Positions 35,879 to 46,587 of a DNA stretch of 64,000 nt are shown piece after piece; the first letter of the stretch is position 1, and the number at the start of each line of letters is the position of its first letter. The stretch is from Pilatotrama ljubarskyi. Taxonomy: Eukaryota > Basidiomycota > Agaricomycetes > Polyporales > Polyporaceae. The translations under genes were made by a program, and so were the position numbers. Location: the NCBI GenBank assembly GCA_022385805.1, contig MU277773.1:1-64000 (forward strand), written 5' to 3'. The notes beneath the pieces are model-generated. The model searched no databases. It was given only the letters and a program-made list of their open reading frames with translations, and was not told the DNA's origin.

Positions 35879-37820
35879 ATGCATCCCTCTCTCGCTCACT
35901 GGGACCACCCCCAGCCTCTCGCGGCCTCGTCCAAGCAGCAGCAATCCAAGGACAAGACCGACCAGCAGAAGAAGCCCCGTCATCGCCATTCCGCCTCCCA
36001 GCTCGCCGCCCTCAACGAGCTCTACGACAAGAACGAGCACCCGTCGCTCGAGGAACGGACAGCGTTGGCACAGAGGCTCGGAATGTACGTACCCACACAT
36101 GCTCTATAGCATTCGGGCGGCGTGGGGCAGTGGCAGCTCACCGCGCGCTTGTGGCCAATCATGCAGGGAGACAAAGACGGTCAACTCTTGGTTTCAAAAT
36201 AAACGTGCCTCGTCAAAGAAGCGGCACAAAGCCCCCCTCAGTCAATGCGAGCTCCCTCCTATATCTGCCCTCATCGCCTCCGTTTCTGCACCCCCTGCAC
36301 CGCTCCTCGAGCACCATCAGCACCTCGACTACGACGACTATTCGGACGACGAGTCCTATCACCCATTGTCACACCAATTAGGCCAAGGCGCGCTTCCGCC
36401 ACAACAGCACACCCTCTTCTACGCCGGCAATCCTCAACACAAACACCTCTTCGAGACCGAAGGCTCCATGCCGCGCAAAGCCCGCTCCCGCCCTACCGCC
36501 GCGCAGACGGAGGAGCTCAAAAAGCTTTACGAACTGAAACCGCACCCGACCAAGGAGGAACGCGAAGCACTGGGGGACAAGATCGGAATGTGAGTACATG
36601 TCACTGCTATAAGCTGCGGTTGTCATACGACGCCATTAATATCACGCCGGATGCTGATTGACCTTGTTTTCGCGTTCCTCGGCGTTCTTCGAATCCTTCC
36701 GTCCTTCCGCATCGGACAAACTCCCATCACTTCATTCCCCGACTTGTAACTCCGGGGTGATAGGCGCTATCAGAGCGTAACGAACTGGTTCCAGAACCAA
36801 CGCAGCATCGCAAAAAAGCGCGAAGAGGCTGCTGCTGCCAAAGCAGCCTCGCTCGAGCCCGTCTCGCGTGGCTTCACGCCGGCGCTTCTCCCACCGACGT
36901 CTGGCGCCGCACATCCCTCGCTCGCTGTCCCGCCCGCGACGTCGCACCCATCTTTATCTGCCCTCCTCCACCCGCCCCGTGCACGTCGGTCGCCCAGCGC
37001 TGCCCCGAGCAGCAGCAGCCGGCCGTCGTCGCCGCGCGCGTCGCCGTATCACACGCCCACTGATCGCTCGTTCGATGCGACCCACCGCCGGCCGAGGCGC
37101 ACACGGCCCGAGCCGTACCAGCTCGAGGCCTTGAAGAAGCTCTTCAAGCGCACGAAGACCCCGTCCATTGAGGACCGGCAGATGCTCGCGGCGGAGATCG
37201 GCATGGACGTGAACAAGGTCACGAACTGGTTCCGCAACCTGAGGCAGTCGGACCGAAAGCGCGCTCGCCAGAATGGCAGCGCGAGCGCGGAGGACGGCGA
37301 GGGTTACCTCGACGACGGCGACGAGAGCATGGACTTCGACGACGACAGGACGCACTCGAGCATGTCGCGCACGGCCACCCCCGGCGTCGCGTCGTCGTCT
37401 TCCTCGTCGAGCGTCGAGTACGTAAAGATCGAGACAGAGGAGAAGGCGCACTTCCCCAACCATTACCATCATCAACATCAAGCTCACTCGCGCGGGCCGT
37501 ACGCGCGCAGCGCGCTCGCACGGTCACATTCCGACATGGGCAGCGACGAGGACACTCTCCAGGAGGCGGTGACGCCCTCGCCGGAGTCGTCGCCGCCGCC
37601 GTCCGCGGTCGCCTCGACATCGAGCCTGGCGCTTCCTCTGCCGCATCCGCACGCGCGGGAGGCGAAGGCGTCACTCGAGCGGTATCCGCTCGAATATGCG
37701 CGATACGGGACGGAGAAAATGATGCCGTCGCCGGTTCAGATGCCCGCTCTGGAGACGGGCGTGAAGATGGAGGACGCACTCCTGCTCCTCAGCTTCCACC
37801 ACAGTACTGTTGTGCACTAG
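35879..37820 (+). CDS. Triple-homeodomain transcription factor
   Basis: Three exons (35879-36084, 36167-36589, 36764-37820) encode 561 residues with three homeodomains. HD1 (residues about 34-93) has LAALNELYDKNEHPSLEERTA and helix-3 VNSWFQNKRASSKKR; HD2 (about 160-220) has TEELKKLYELKPHPTKEE and VTNWFQNQRSIAKKR; HD3 (about 290-350) has LEALKKLFKRTKTPSIEDRQ and VTNWFRNLRQSDRKR. All keep the invariant WF-N-R core, so all may bind DNA. Introns split HD1 and HD2 at the same place, inside the Met codon between helices 2 and 3 (LGM and IGM); HD3 has the Met but no intron. Acidic, Ser-rich and His-rich stretches follow. Known: most fungal homeodomain regulators have a single domain. Target genes are unknown. 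Not the mating-type HD genes, which have a different layout. Confidence 0.9.
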
Positions 37821-38937
37821 TGCAGAAATATCATGGGTACTGTGAGTCCATCTGCCAGGTTGAGGCCCCGGAGGGCTGTCGCTGACCGTGAGGGGCAGGT
37901 TAATATGTATATGTGTAATCTACGCTTCGCACGGACAGTGACGCGCCACACATGCCCGTCCGCCCGCCCTACTGTCATTCATACCATCGGAACGCCCGCG
38001 AGCCCCGCCTCAGTCGTTCTTGGTCCCGCTACGTATACGCAACCCGCTCCTCTTCTCTATGCACGTTTCTCGCACATACACCACTTCGCAGTTCATTTAC
38101 ATGCAACTCTAGCGTACAGTTCTTTACAAGCATCGCTTATAAACTAGTAGTGTCCGTTTTGGCCCTCTCTTCGTCGCTCGCTCGATTTGCTCGTTTGTTC
38201 TATTCTGCCGCCACCACTGCATTTTGTCCATCGACTGCCTGCCTCTCTGAACGTTGTTATGCCCATGTCCATGCCTCCGTCCGTCCATCCTCACATTACT
38301 CTCTCCTTGTGTAGTCCCGCTTATCGATATCTATTGCTTGGGCATCCAAGTTGTGATTGGAGACTATAGAAGCACTGTATGGTGCGTATAGGTGAGCATG
38401 GACAACTCGCAGCGACATCGACCGCGAGCGCTACTTTGGATACCGAATGGGCGGGGGCGCGTCGCGTTGCTTGCCATGCATCCGCGGACCGCCATCGTGT
38501 CCTTCAGCTTCCTGCCCTTGGTTATGAGTCTCTGATGGGTGCTCTGCTTGTCGTTTGGTCATGGCGTACTCTCAGTGAGCTTAAAAGCGAAGACCTTCAC
38601 GATCTGACTCGCGAACGATGCCTCACACGCCATCACGGCGAGCGCAACGCTTAGGAAACCCAAAGAGCCCCTGCCAAGTGGGTCATTTCGATAGCGGACT
38701 CGGTCACTCGGTGAGCTGCTTTCGTTATGCGAGAACATATGAGGATTAACATATGTCGGCCCCGCGATGCTGCAGGCACCACATGATGCATGGTGTCTGA
38801 ACAGAGCGTGCCGCTACTACATGAGTAACAATCGGCTTTCAGTGACAGCCTTTGTCCAGTGTGGTATTAGAAGCAGGATCGGCGAGCGCGCTGACAACGG
38901 ATCCGTCTTGGTCTTGCCATCTCCATCCATAGCGTCG
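37821..38937. other. Intergenic, no gene seen
   Basis: 1.1 kb with AT-rich 3' UTR-like sequence on the left and the probable BTB promoter on the right. An in-frame extension of the first BTB exon to 38767 lacks family similarity. Confidence 0.5.
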
Positions 38938-40001
38938 ATGGCGTCTTCTCAAGTTGCTCAAAGTACCGACCGCCAGGACATCGTCCGTGATGACGCCTTC
39001 TGGTTCGAAGACGGGAACATCATCATCGTCACCAAGGATTGTAGCTTTGATGCTCGCCCAATAGCTTTTCGCATCCATAAGGGTGTCCTTGCCCGGCATT
39101 CCGAGATATTCAGCGATCTGCTCTCTGTGCCTTTACCTCAACCTTCCAACCCGGATGTGTTGGACGGTTGCCCTATCATGCGCACAACAGACTCTTCCCA
39201 CGATACCAGACACTTACTGCGGGTCCTTTACGATGGTTGGCTGTGAGTACACAACGGACTGCGGCGTACTTTATCACAAATGGCTCACCTCCCCCAAGGT
39301 GTGCGGACTCGGATCAACCGATGACATTCTCCACTGCCGCAGCTCTCGCGCGTCTCAGCCATAAATACGGAATCCTTTGGGTCTACGGGGTGGCCGTCAA
39401 GCGACTCGCGTCCGTCTTCACAGACGAATACAGCATATGGAACGTCTCCCGCGGCCAATCCACTTCGCTACTTTCGCTGCAGCCACGGAACGCCATCGAG
39501 GCGGTCAACCTCTTTCGCACCACCGACACGGTCAAAATGCTGCCCGTCGCGCTTTATCTCTGCTCCGAGCTCGATAACAACGTCCTGGTACGAGGCGTCG
39601 CGCGTGATGATGGTTCTCTTGAACAGTTGTCGGCGGATGACCTGCAACGTTGCCTGGACGTGAGAGAGGAGCTGGCAGCTCGCAAGTTCGCTCACGTCTT
39701 ATCCACGATAGAGGAGGGTGCAGCCTCTGGATGCAACACGCCCGAGCAATGCACCCTGCTTGTCAGGGCAGCCCGACCCTCGTACGTCCTCAATGCGAAC
39801 GCTACCGAGGGCCCGGGGCTCCGCATTACCGTGTCGCGCGGTTCCCTTGCCCAAGTCTTCAACTGGTCGTCGATATTCAACCTCTGCAAGCATTGTCGGA
39901 AGACTCTTCTCAGCCGCGAACAGGCTCTTCGCAGACAGCTGTGGCGCCAACTACCTCGGGTGATGCGTCTGGAAATCGATAGTTGGGACGAGGTGGCTTA
40001 G
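38938..40001 (+). CDS. BTB/POZ-domain protein, copy 1
   Basis: Two exons (38938-39242, 39299-40001) give 335 residues. The BTB domain is at residues about 10-120: RQDIVRDDAFWFEDGNIIIV, RIHKGVLARHSEIFSDLLSV and the CPIMRTTDSSHDTRHLLRVLYDGW segment. The rest is a helical BACK-like region ending in a Cys motif (LCKHCRKTLL) and LWRQLPRVMRLEIDSW. Known: this BTB family is hugely expanded in polypores; members may act as Cul3 adaptors, but function is not shown. It forms a tandem pair with the gene at 41063, same strand, same intron position and phase. Confidence 0.88.
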
Positions 40002-41062
40002 CGCAGGATATTCGACTATGGTACGTCCTGTCCCAAAGCTTTCGCGTAGCGCGTAGTTTTTGAACCGCGTGCACCCGTGCTTCCTGACTGCGTGGCAGTC
40101 AAGTTCTTCTCGGCGTAACTATCTGGTCTTCAGGATATGCGCAATCGCTTCTCCCGACCCACGTTTCCCTGCCGCTGGCGCGCATCCTTCGCTTTGTGCA
40201 CCTTATACTGATGCAAGTAAGTACAAATGTAGAAACATCGTCCTTCCCGTGCCTGTTGACATCCGTCGCTCGCCCGATTTGCCCAAGCTTGTTCTGCCAC
40301 CGCGTTATGATCACCTGTCTCAGCTAACCGTTATACCGGGCGCATCCTCTGATCAACACCAAATGTTCGAGCACTCATCTCGGAGCGTGCGATCAGGGAC
40401 TCCTTCAAACTACTGTACGGTGGGTGAGGGCGAGCGAGTCGTAATGACGATCTGACACGATCCGAAGACGGCAATGCGCGCTTACATACTGCATGAGAAT
40501 GTTCGGACGATGGCATGTAGCTATAGTGGCGCGTGTCCAGGGCGCCCTGTCGCTTGAACCGGAACGCCATGTTCATCTTACAGTCTATGATATACTACTG
40601 CGGCAATGCTTCGAACCTCGGAGGCTCGACTAGAGTGGTACTGCGGGGTACTCCTAGATGAACTGGGTTAAGCTGTCTCGACTTCTGTTTGAACAAGTGA
40701 TCATGAACGCTGAGCGGTTTACCTACTATACGTGCGTAAGCATGGTCTGACGATGCCTCAGGCCTCATACATCTGTCACCGTGGCGAGCGCGTGAAGTAT
40801 GCATGCACTGCGTCCAACAAGAATGTCCTTTCCCGGTGGGTGAACGCCATATTCGAGCCAACAACTCGATACCTTTATGACCACAGCAACGAGAGGTTGC
40901 ACGCTGGCAACCGTACCTGCTATTAGACAATAGCAGCCATTCTCGTATGAGTCGAAGGGCGCGGTCTTAGGACGCAGGCTCAGGCTGCTACTTAAGTACA
41001 AGTACTAGGCTCGCCCAGCCTACCCAGAATTTGACGTTTTGCCCCTACGCCCAACTGAAGCG
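40002..41062. other. Intergenic between the BTB pair
   Basis: About 1 kb. No reading frame looks like protein, and I see no pseudogene remnant of a third BTB copy. Confidence 0.5.
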
Positions 41063-42148
41063 ATGACACCCCCTCCCCTCCTTGAGACTACTCCCCCGGC
41101 AGATCGTCAGGACATCATCCGTGACGGCATCTTCTGGTTCCAAGACGGCAATATCATCCTCGTCGCCAAAGACCACGGCCCGGACGCCCGTCCAACCGGT
41201 TTCCGTGTCCACAAAGGCGTGCTCTCTCGACATTCCGTAACCTTCGATGCCTTGCTCTCTTTTCCTCCACCTCAGCCTACCGACCCAGACTTGGTGGAGG
41301 GCTGCCCGGTGATGCACGTAACGGATTGCACCCACGATACGAGAGACCTGGTGAGGGTCTCATATGATGGTTGGCTGTGAGTATTATGGACCATTGCACA
41401 TCCTCGCGCAGCGGCGCAGCTCACTTTGCTCCGACGCAGGTGGGACCGGCATGTACCGATGAAATTCTGCACCGCTGCAGCCCTTGTTCGTCTCAGTCAC
41501 AAATACGAGATATGCTGGCTCTTCGAGGCGGCTATCAAACGACTCAATGCGGTCTTCACGGACAATCGGCGAGTATGGAACCTAAACATCGGGCAGTCCA
41601 ATTCCTCGCTATCCTTGAAATCGGAGGATGCGATTGAGGCGGTCAACCTATTTCGCACCACCCAGATGCCCAGAATGCTTCCTGTCGCCCTCTATCTCTG
41701 CTCAGAGCTCGAAAGCGCCATTCTGTTACGCGGCGTCATCCGCCACGATGGATTCCTTGAACAGCTTTCGGCGGACGATCTACGACGCTGCCTCGATGGA
41801 AAGGAATCGTTGATGAGCGCGAAAACTAGCTATGCCCTATCTACGATCGGAGGTGGCGCCCCCTTCGGCTGTTACACACCTCTGGAATGCGACCGAGTGG
41901 TCAGGGCAGCCCGTCCTGCATACGCATTCGTCGCAAGTGATGACAACCACCCGCCTTTACGCATACAATGCACCGTGTCGCGCGGTGCCCTCATGCCAAT
42001 CTTCAATTGGTCGTTACTATACGGATTGTGTCCAATGTGCCGCGCGATACTCCTCAATCGCGACGACGACTTCAGCCGGCGGTTGTGGCGTCGTCTGCCT
42101 GAGATCATGCGTTTGGATATAGAGGGATGGGATAGTGCTTCAGGTTAG
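41063..42148 (+). CDS. BTB/POZ-domain protein, copy 2
   Basis: Two exons (41063-41376, 41440-42148) give 340 residues. It is a clear paralogue of the upstream gene: RQDIIRDGIFWFQDGNIILV, RVHKGVLSRHSVTFDALLSF, CPVMHVTDCTHDTRDLVRVSYDGW, then CTAAALVRLSHKYEICWLFE, EAVNLFRTTQMPRMLPVALY and the final LCPMCRAILL Cys motif. The intron sits at the same codon (TGG CT|G) as in copy 1. Divergence is fairly even along the protein, so the duplication is not recent. Function is as uncertain as for copy 1. Confidence 0.88.
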
Positions 42149-42453
42149 ATATTGTCAGTGTCTTACGGTACCCATCTCCCCATCTATGTGACACTAGCTT
42201 GCATGCGGATCTGGTTCCCAAATCAATCGAGCTTACGACCTATCGACCGACAAGGCGTATACTAGTACTTGAGGACAGCTAGCGTGCCGTTCCCTTTCTT
42301 TGTGCCGCATTCGACGCCTTCGCGAGGCAGTCGGACATCCTAGCGAAGGGCAGACTAACTAGTAAAATCCACGTCGTGTTCATCCCACAGCTCGGAGATA
42401 CAGGTTGCGTAATGGGGTAGTGTATATTTTCTACAGGATTTATGAAGTGGCGC
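42149..42453. other. Convergent 3' region
   Basis: About 300 bases between convergent BTB copy 2 and alcohol dehydrogenase copy 1. No feature recognised. Confidence 0.5.
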
Positions 42454-43722
42454 TCAGTCTACGGGTGCAATATCCTGCTTCAGCACATAGCGGTATCGCG
42501 GCTTGCCCGCCTTGAGACCCTCCAGCGCCTCCTTCGCCCTGTTCATAGGCAGCTCCTCGATCCAAGGCTTAACGCCCTTCTCTGCAGCGAGGTTGAGCAT
42601 GTGCTTCATGTCGTCCTTCGAACCAAGCAGAGAACCTCCTATAAAGCACCCAGCATTGCTTGTGAGGTCGAACGCGTGCAAGGTCGGCATCGGCTCATCG
42701 GCGGGCGGCAGTCCGACAACGATGAACTTGCCGTGGACGTAGAGCATCGAGAGGAGGTTCCGGAGTGAGAAGTTCTTCGGGAAGTGGTCGACGGTGGAGA
42801 TGATGATGTCGAGTGTCATGTCATACGGCTTCCAGAATCCCTGAAGTGGGTTGTCAGCGAACTCGGCTCTGGACTATATCACGACGAGTAGCGGAAGACG
42901 TACGTCGACGGTGGTGTCAACGACATGGTCGGCGCCCATCTTCTTTGCATCCTCCGCTTTGGCAGTGCCGCGCGTGAAGGCGTATACCTCCGCGCCCATG
43001 GCCTTTGCGAAGAGGATCGCGTAGTGGCCAAGACCGCCTATGCCGAGGACGCCAACCTTCTTGCCAGGACCGCACCCGTTCTCCCGCAAGGGTGCATACA
43101 CGGTGATGCCTCCGCACATCATCGACGCAGCGTGGCGCAGCTCTACCCCATCAGGGATAGGGAAGACGAACCGCTCATGTGCACGAACCCCGGTGGAAAA
43201 GCCCCCCTGGACGGGAGTGCCGTCAGGCCACTGAGAGTTCTGAGATGTACACAGAGGTCTGTCAGTTGACTAAATTCATTCGCAGGAGAGAGCACTTACG
43301 ATAGTGAAGGTGATCTGCCTGCAGTAATTCTCGTAGTTGTCGTTGCAGGCGCGGCACTGCATACAGCTGCCGACCGCCGCGCCGACGCCCACTCGATCGC
43401 CGGGCTTCAGATCTCTGACCTTTTCACCGACGCGAGTGACTCGGCCGACAATTTCGTGGCCGACTATGAGAGGGCCTTGGCGCGTGCTTCCCCAGCTCTG
43501 GTTAAGCATGTGCACGTCGGACCCGCAAAGCCCACAATACGCGACCGCAACCTCGACGTCCTCCGGCCCTAGCGCCTTGGGCTCGAAGGGTACTACTGAC
43601 AGGGACGACCATGCAGACGGATCTGGAAGATAGTTGTTATCTGAGGAATCGCGCGGACACGACGCAGTCGGCGAACCTGTCATGGCGTAACCCTTGAACT
43701 CGAGTTGGTTTGTCGAGGACAT
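42454..43722 (-). CDS. Zinc alcohol dehydrogenase (CAD/ADH6-7 type), copy 1
   Basis: Four exons (43722-43677, 43622-43300, 43239-42904, 42840-42454) give 363 residues. It is a medium-chain NADP(H)-dependent alcohol/aldehyde reductase, likely acting on aromatic or branched aldehydes such as those from lignin. Seen: catalytic zinc ligands in CGLCGSDVH and GHEIVG, structural zinc cysteines in CMQCRACNDNYENYC, the nucleotide-binding VGVLGIGGLGHYAILFAKAMG, and FTRGTAKAEDAKKMGADHVVD. The first intron (43623-43676) is 54 bases and has no stop, so its retention would insert 18 residues in frame. Substrate is inferred. It is the tandem partner of the gene at 44417-45686, same strand and same exon structure. 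Confidence 0.93.
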
Positions 43723-44416
43723 CTGAAATTTCCTAGAGAGTGAGAGCGTAGCTGAGTAGGATACCCGGGGTGAACTTGAATGTGGTCAGTGAGCCCTCAA
43801 GGCCGCTGTCGTTTCGTTTTATACGGTCTCGCAACATTTGTTCAGCCTCGAACGAAAGGCTACGGAGATCGCGAAGCTGGCCTGTGGCCGGAGTCTCCAA
43901 GGCTTGCATGATGTAATGCTCGCAGCTGTTTGGTGTATACGCACTCCGACCGGAGATGGAGAGTTCATTATCGGACGCGGGTGTCGTAGAGGCAGATAGT
44001 GCTCTTATCCCGGTCGGGCATACGACGTTCCGACAGAAGCTTTCTCCCGCGAGAGCGTGGCTCGGGGCCGGCGGAATGCTCTTACATACCGGATTCAGCT
44101 TCGCCGGAATATACCTGCATGTTCGGCAGAGTTCACGAGCGGCGGCCTTCGATGCGCCAAGTCCCAATGAAGAAGTTGAAAGCTTGCCCGGATCGTCGGT
44201 GTAACAGCATGGCGGGGCGGAGGAATTATTCTCGGATGTATGATGAAAAAGCGAAGGTGCTCACCTGTCTGCTACTGCAATCCATGATCACTGCGCACAC
44301 GAAGCCTGTGAGAGCACTATGTAATACGGATGTTGTCCCAGCCTCAGCCTGGGTCCGTGACATTAAATACACTACTACTACTACTACTGGCACTCGATAG
44401 CACGTAGCACTGCGAT
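43723..44416. other. Intergenic between the alcohol dehydrogenase pair
   Basis: Promoter of copy 1 plus the 3' end of copy 2. Contains a small ACT triplet microsatellite at about 44369-44387. A 144-codon open frame on the minus strand (43733-44167) has no recognisable domain. Confidence 0.5.
44369..44387. repeat. Trinucleotide microsatellite (ACT)n
   Basis: About six tandem ACT units just downstream of the second alcohol dehydrogenase gene. Confidence 0.85.
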
Positions 44417-45686
44417 TTACAGAACTGGAGCGATATCCTGTCTCAAGACGTAGCGGTATCGGGCTTTCCCGGCCTTCAACCCCTCCAACGCAAGTTTGGC
44501 TTGGCTCATGGGGAGCTCCTCAATCCAAGGAACGATGTTCTTCTCCGCTGCAAGCTGCAGCATCGCGCTGGCGTCCTCCTTTGTTCCCAAAAAGCTGCTG
44601 CCGATAGAGGAGGTGTTCCTCGCGAGAACAATCGGGTGTATGGCGGGAAGCGGGTCGTCGGCCGGCGGCAGGCCGACGGTGATGTATTTGCCCTGGACGT
44701 ACAACATCGAGAGGATGTTCGGCAGCGACGCCCCCGGACCAAAGTGGTCGACGGTAGAGATGATGATGTCCAGGCTGAACTCGTACGGTTTCCAGAACGC
44801 CTGGATATACCACTCAGCTGACAGCAGGTGAAGGAGACATGATAAGGACCGACCTCTGCGGTGGTGTCGACGACATGATCAGCACCCATACGCTTCGCGT
44901 CCTCCGCCTTCGCAGTGCCACGGGTGAAGGCGTATACCTCCGCGCCCATGGCCTTGGCGAAAAGAATGGCATAGTGGCCGAGACCACCCACGCCTACCAC
45001 TCCGACCTTCTTTCCGGGGCCACAACCGTTCGACCGGAGCGGATGGAAGACGGTGATCCCGCCGCACATCATGGACGCGGCATGGCGGGACTCAACTTTG
45101 TCGGGAATAGGGAACACGAAGCGTTGGTGCGCCCGAATCCCCGTAGAGAACCCCCCTTGCGTGGGTACGCCATCTGGGTAGTTGGCGTTCTGCAATCAAA
45201 CAATGCGATGAGCAATCTCAATTTGTATGGCATCAGCGGGGTACTCACCAAAGCGATCACGAGCTGGGGGCAGTAGTTCTCATAGCCCTCCTTGCACGCG
45301 CGGCAGTCATGGCAGCTCGTGACGCCCGCGCCGACACCGACGCGGTCGCCGGGGTGAATGTCTTTGACGCTCTCGCCGACGCGGGTGACCTTCCCGACAA
45401 TTTCGTGGCCGACGATGACGGGCCCGTCGCGCGTCGCGCCCCAGCTCTGGCTCAAGACGTGCACGTCCGAGCCGCACACGCCGCAGTGCGTGATGGCCAG
45501 CTCGACGTCCTCAGGACCAAACGTCTTAGGCTGAAACGACACAACCTGCAACTCCGACCAGTCGGAACGGTCTAGAGTACAAGCGGGGGGACAGACACAT
45601 CAGGCACTGCGTCGCTTGCGGGCGTAAGCGAGGGGCATACCTGTCATGGCATAGCCCTTGAATTCGAGTTCCCCTGGAGGCGACAT
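44417..45686 (-). CDS. Zinc alcohol dehydrogenase (CAD/ADH6-7 type), copy 2
   Basis: Four exons (45686-45641, 45571-45249, 45189-44854, 44800-44417) give 362 residues. It has the same motifs as copy 1: CGVCGSDVH, GHEIVGKVTRVG, structural cysteines in CHDCRACKEGYENYC, and VGVVGVGGLGHYAILFAKAMG. The lengths of exons 1, 2 and 3 (46, 323 and 336 bases) are identical to copy 1, so the pair arose by tandem duplication. The central and C-terminal parts, including GFSTG, AFTRGTAKAEDAK and the IAPV ending, are most conserved, while the segment around PAIHPIVLARNTSSIG differs and could change the substrate pocket. The donor of exon 3 is a weak GTCGGT. Confidence 0.93.
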
Positions 45687-46587
45687 TCTAGCGAGCTGAT
45701 GGGCGATCAGATTTGGCACGACTTGGATACAGATGTGAGAACCACGTCCGGCGAGAAGCAACGGGAGGGGAGAGGTTGGGGGATAGCGGACCTGCAGGCC
45801 TTGGGCCTTTTATGCTGCTCGCCATCTCACCCTCGGCTGTCTTCACGGCTAGCGGACCTTTCAGGATCCGCACATCCCCATGAAACCCGTCAATCAAGGG
45901 TGGACGGGTGCGCATTTAGCCCGGGGGATCTCGGACCAGGTACATCGGCTCACTCGGCCACCGTACAGTACGTTGTTTGTGTCCATCTCTAAAGTCGCAT
46001 TTCCCCGAAGTTCAGAGCGTGATAGTCGGACAGTATAGATGCGGAAAGCTCACCATGAGTAGGGACCTCGCAACGGAAGTATTGAGCCCAGTTTTCGCGG
46101 TATTCTGGATGCATGCGTATGCCTGGCGCACGTTGCGGAAGCGACTCTCCAGTTGGCGGCTGTCGACGCTGCGTTCACCAGACCGGCATGAAAGAGAATA
46201 GAGCAGGGTATATTCTCCAAAGTACAGCGACGCACTATACAGCGCCATCTTTCACCATCTCGATACGCCCGCAACGCCGCGTAAGAGGAAAGTACGTATG
46301 TGCACCGAACCCGCGACGCCAACCCATACTTGAGTACTGACTACCTACAGCCGGCCGGGCGACCCGAGACGCGTGCGCGGGGGGGCCGGGAACAGACAAC
46401 CAAGGCGGAATGAATATACGTACAAGAGATACAGCGAATTCGACCCGTGGCTCCTCTCCATCGGCGGCCTGTTGAGCTTCACTTCCACGAGTACCAGAAG
46501 GGGGATAAAGGGGAGGGCAAGGGACGGCACGATGGGGCGCCGAAATACGAATGAGGAATGATTAAGTTATGGGGGCGGATGGGCGCA
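45687..46587. other. Intergenic, no gene seen
   Basis: 0.9 kb containing the alcohol dehydrogenase copy 2 promoter and the 3' region of chitin synthase. Short open frames here lack features. Confidence 0.5.

Noticed and set aside
43733..44167. 144-codon frame with several cysteines between the alcohol dehydrogenase genes
   Set aside because: Cysteine spacing fits no zinc-finger type, it sits where the copy 1 promoter must be, and no splice partners extend it.
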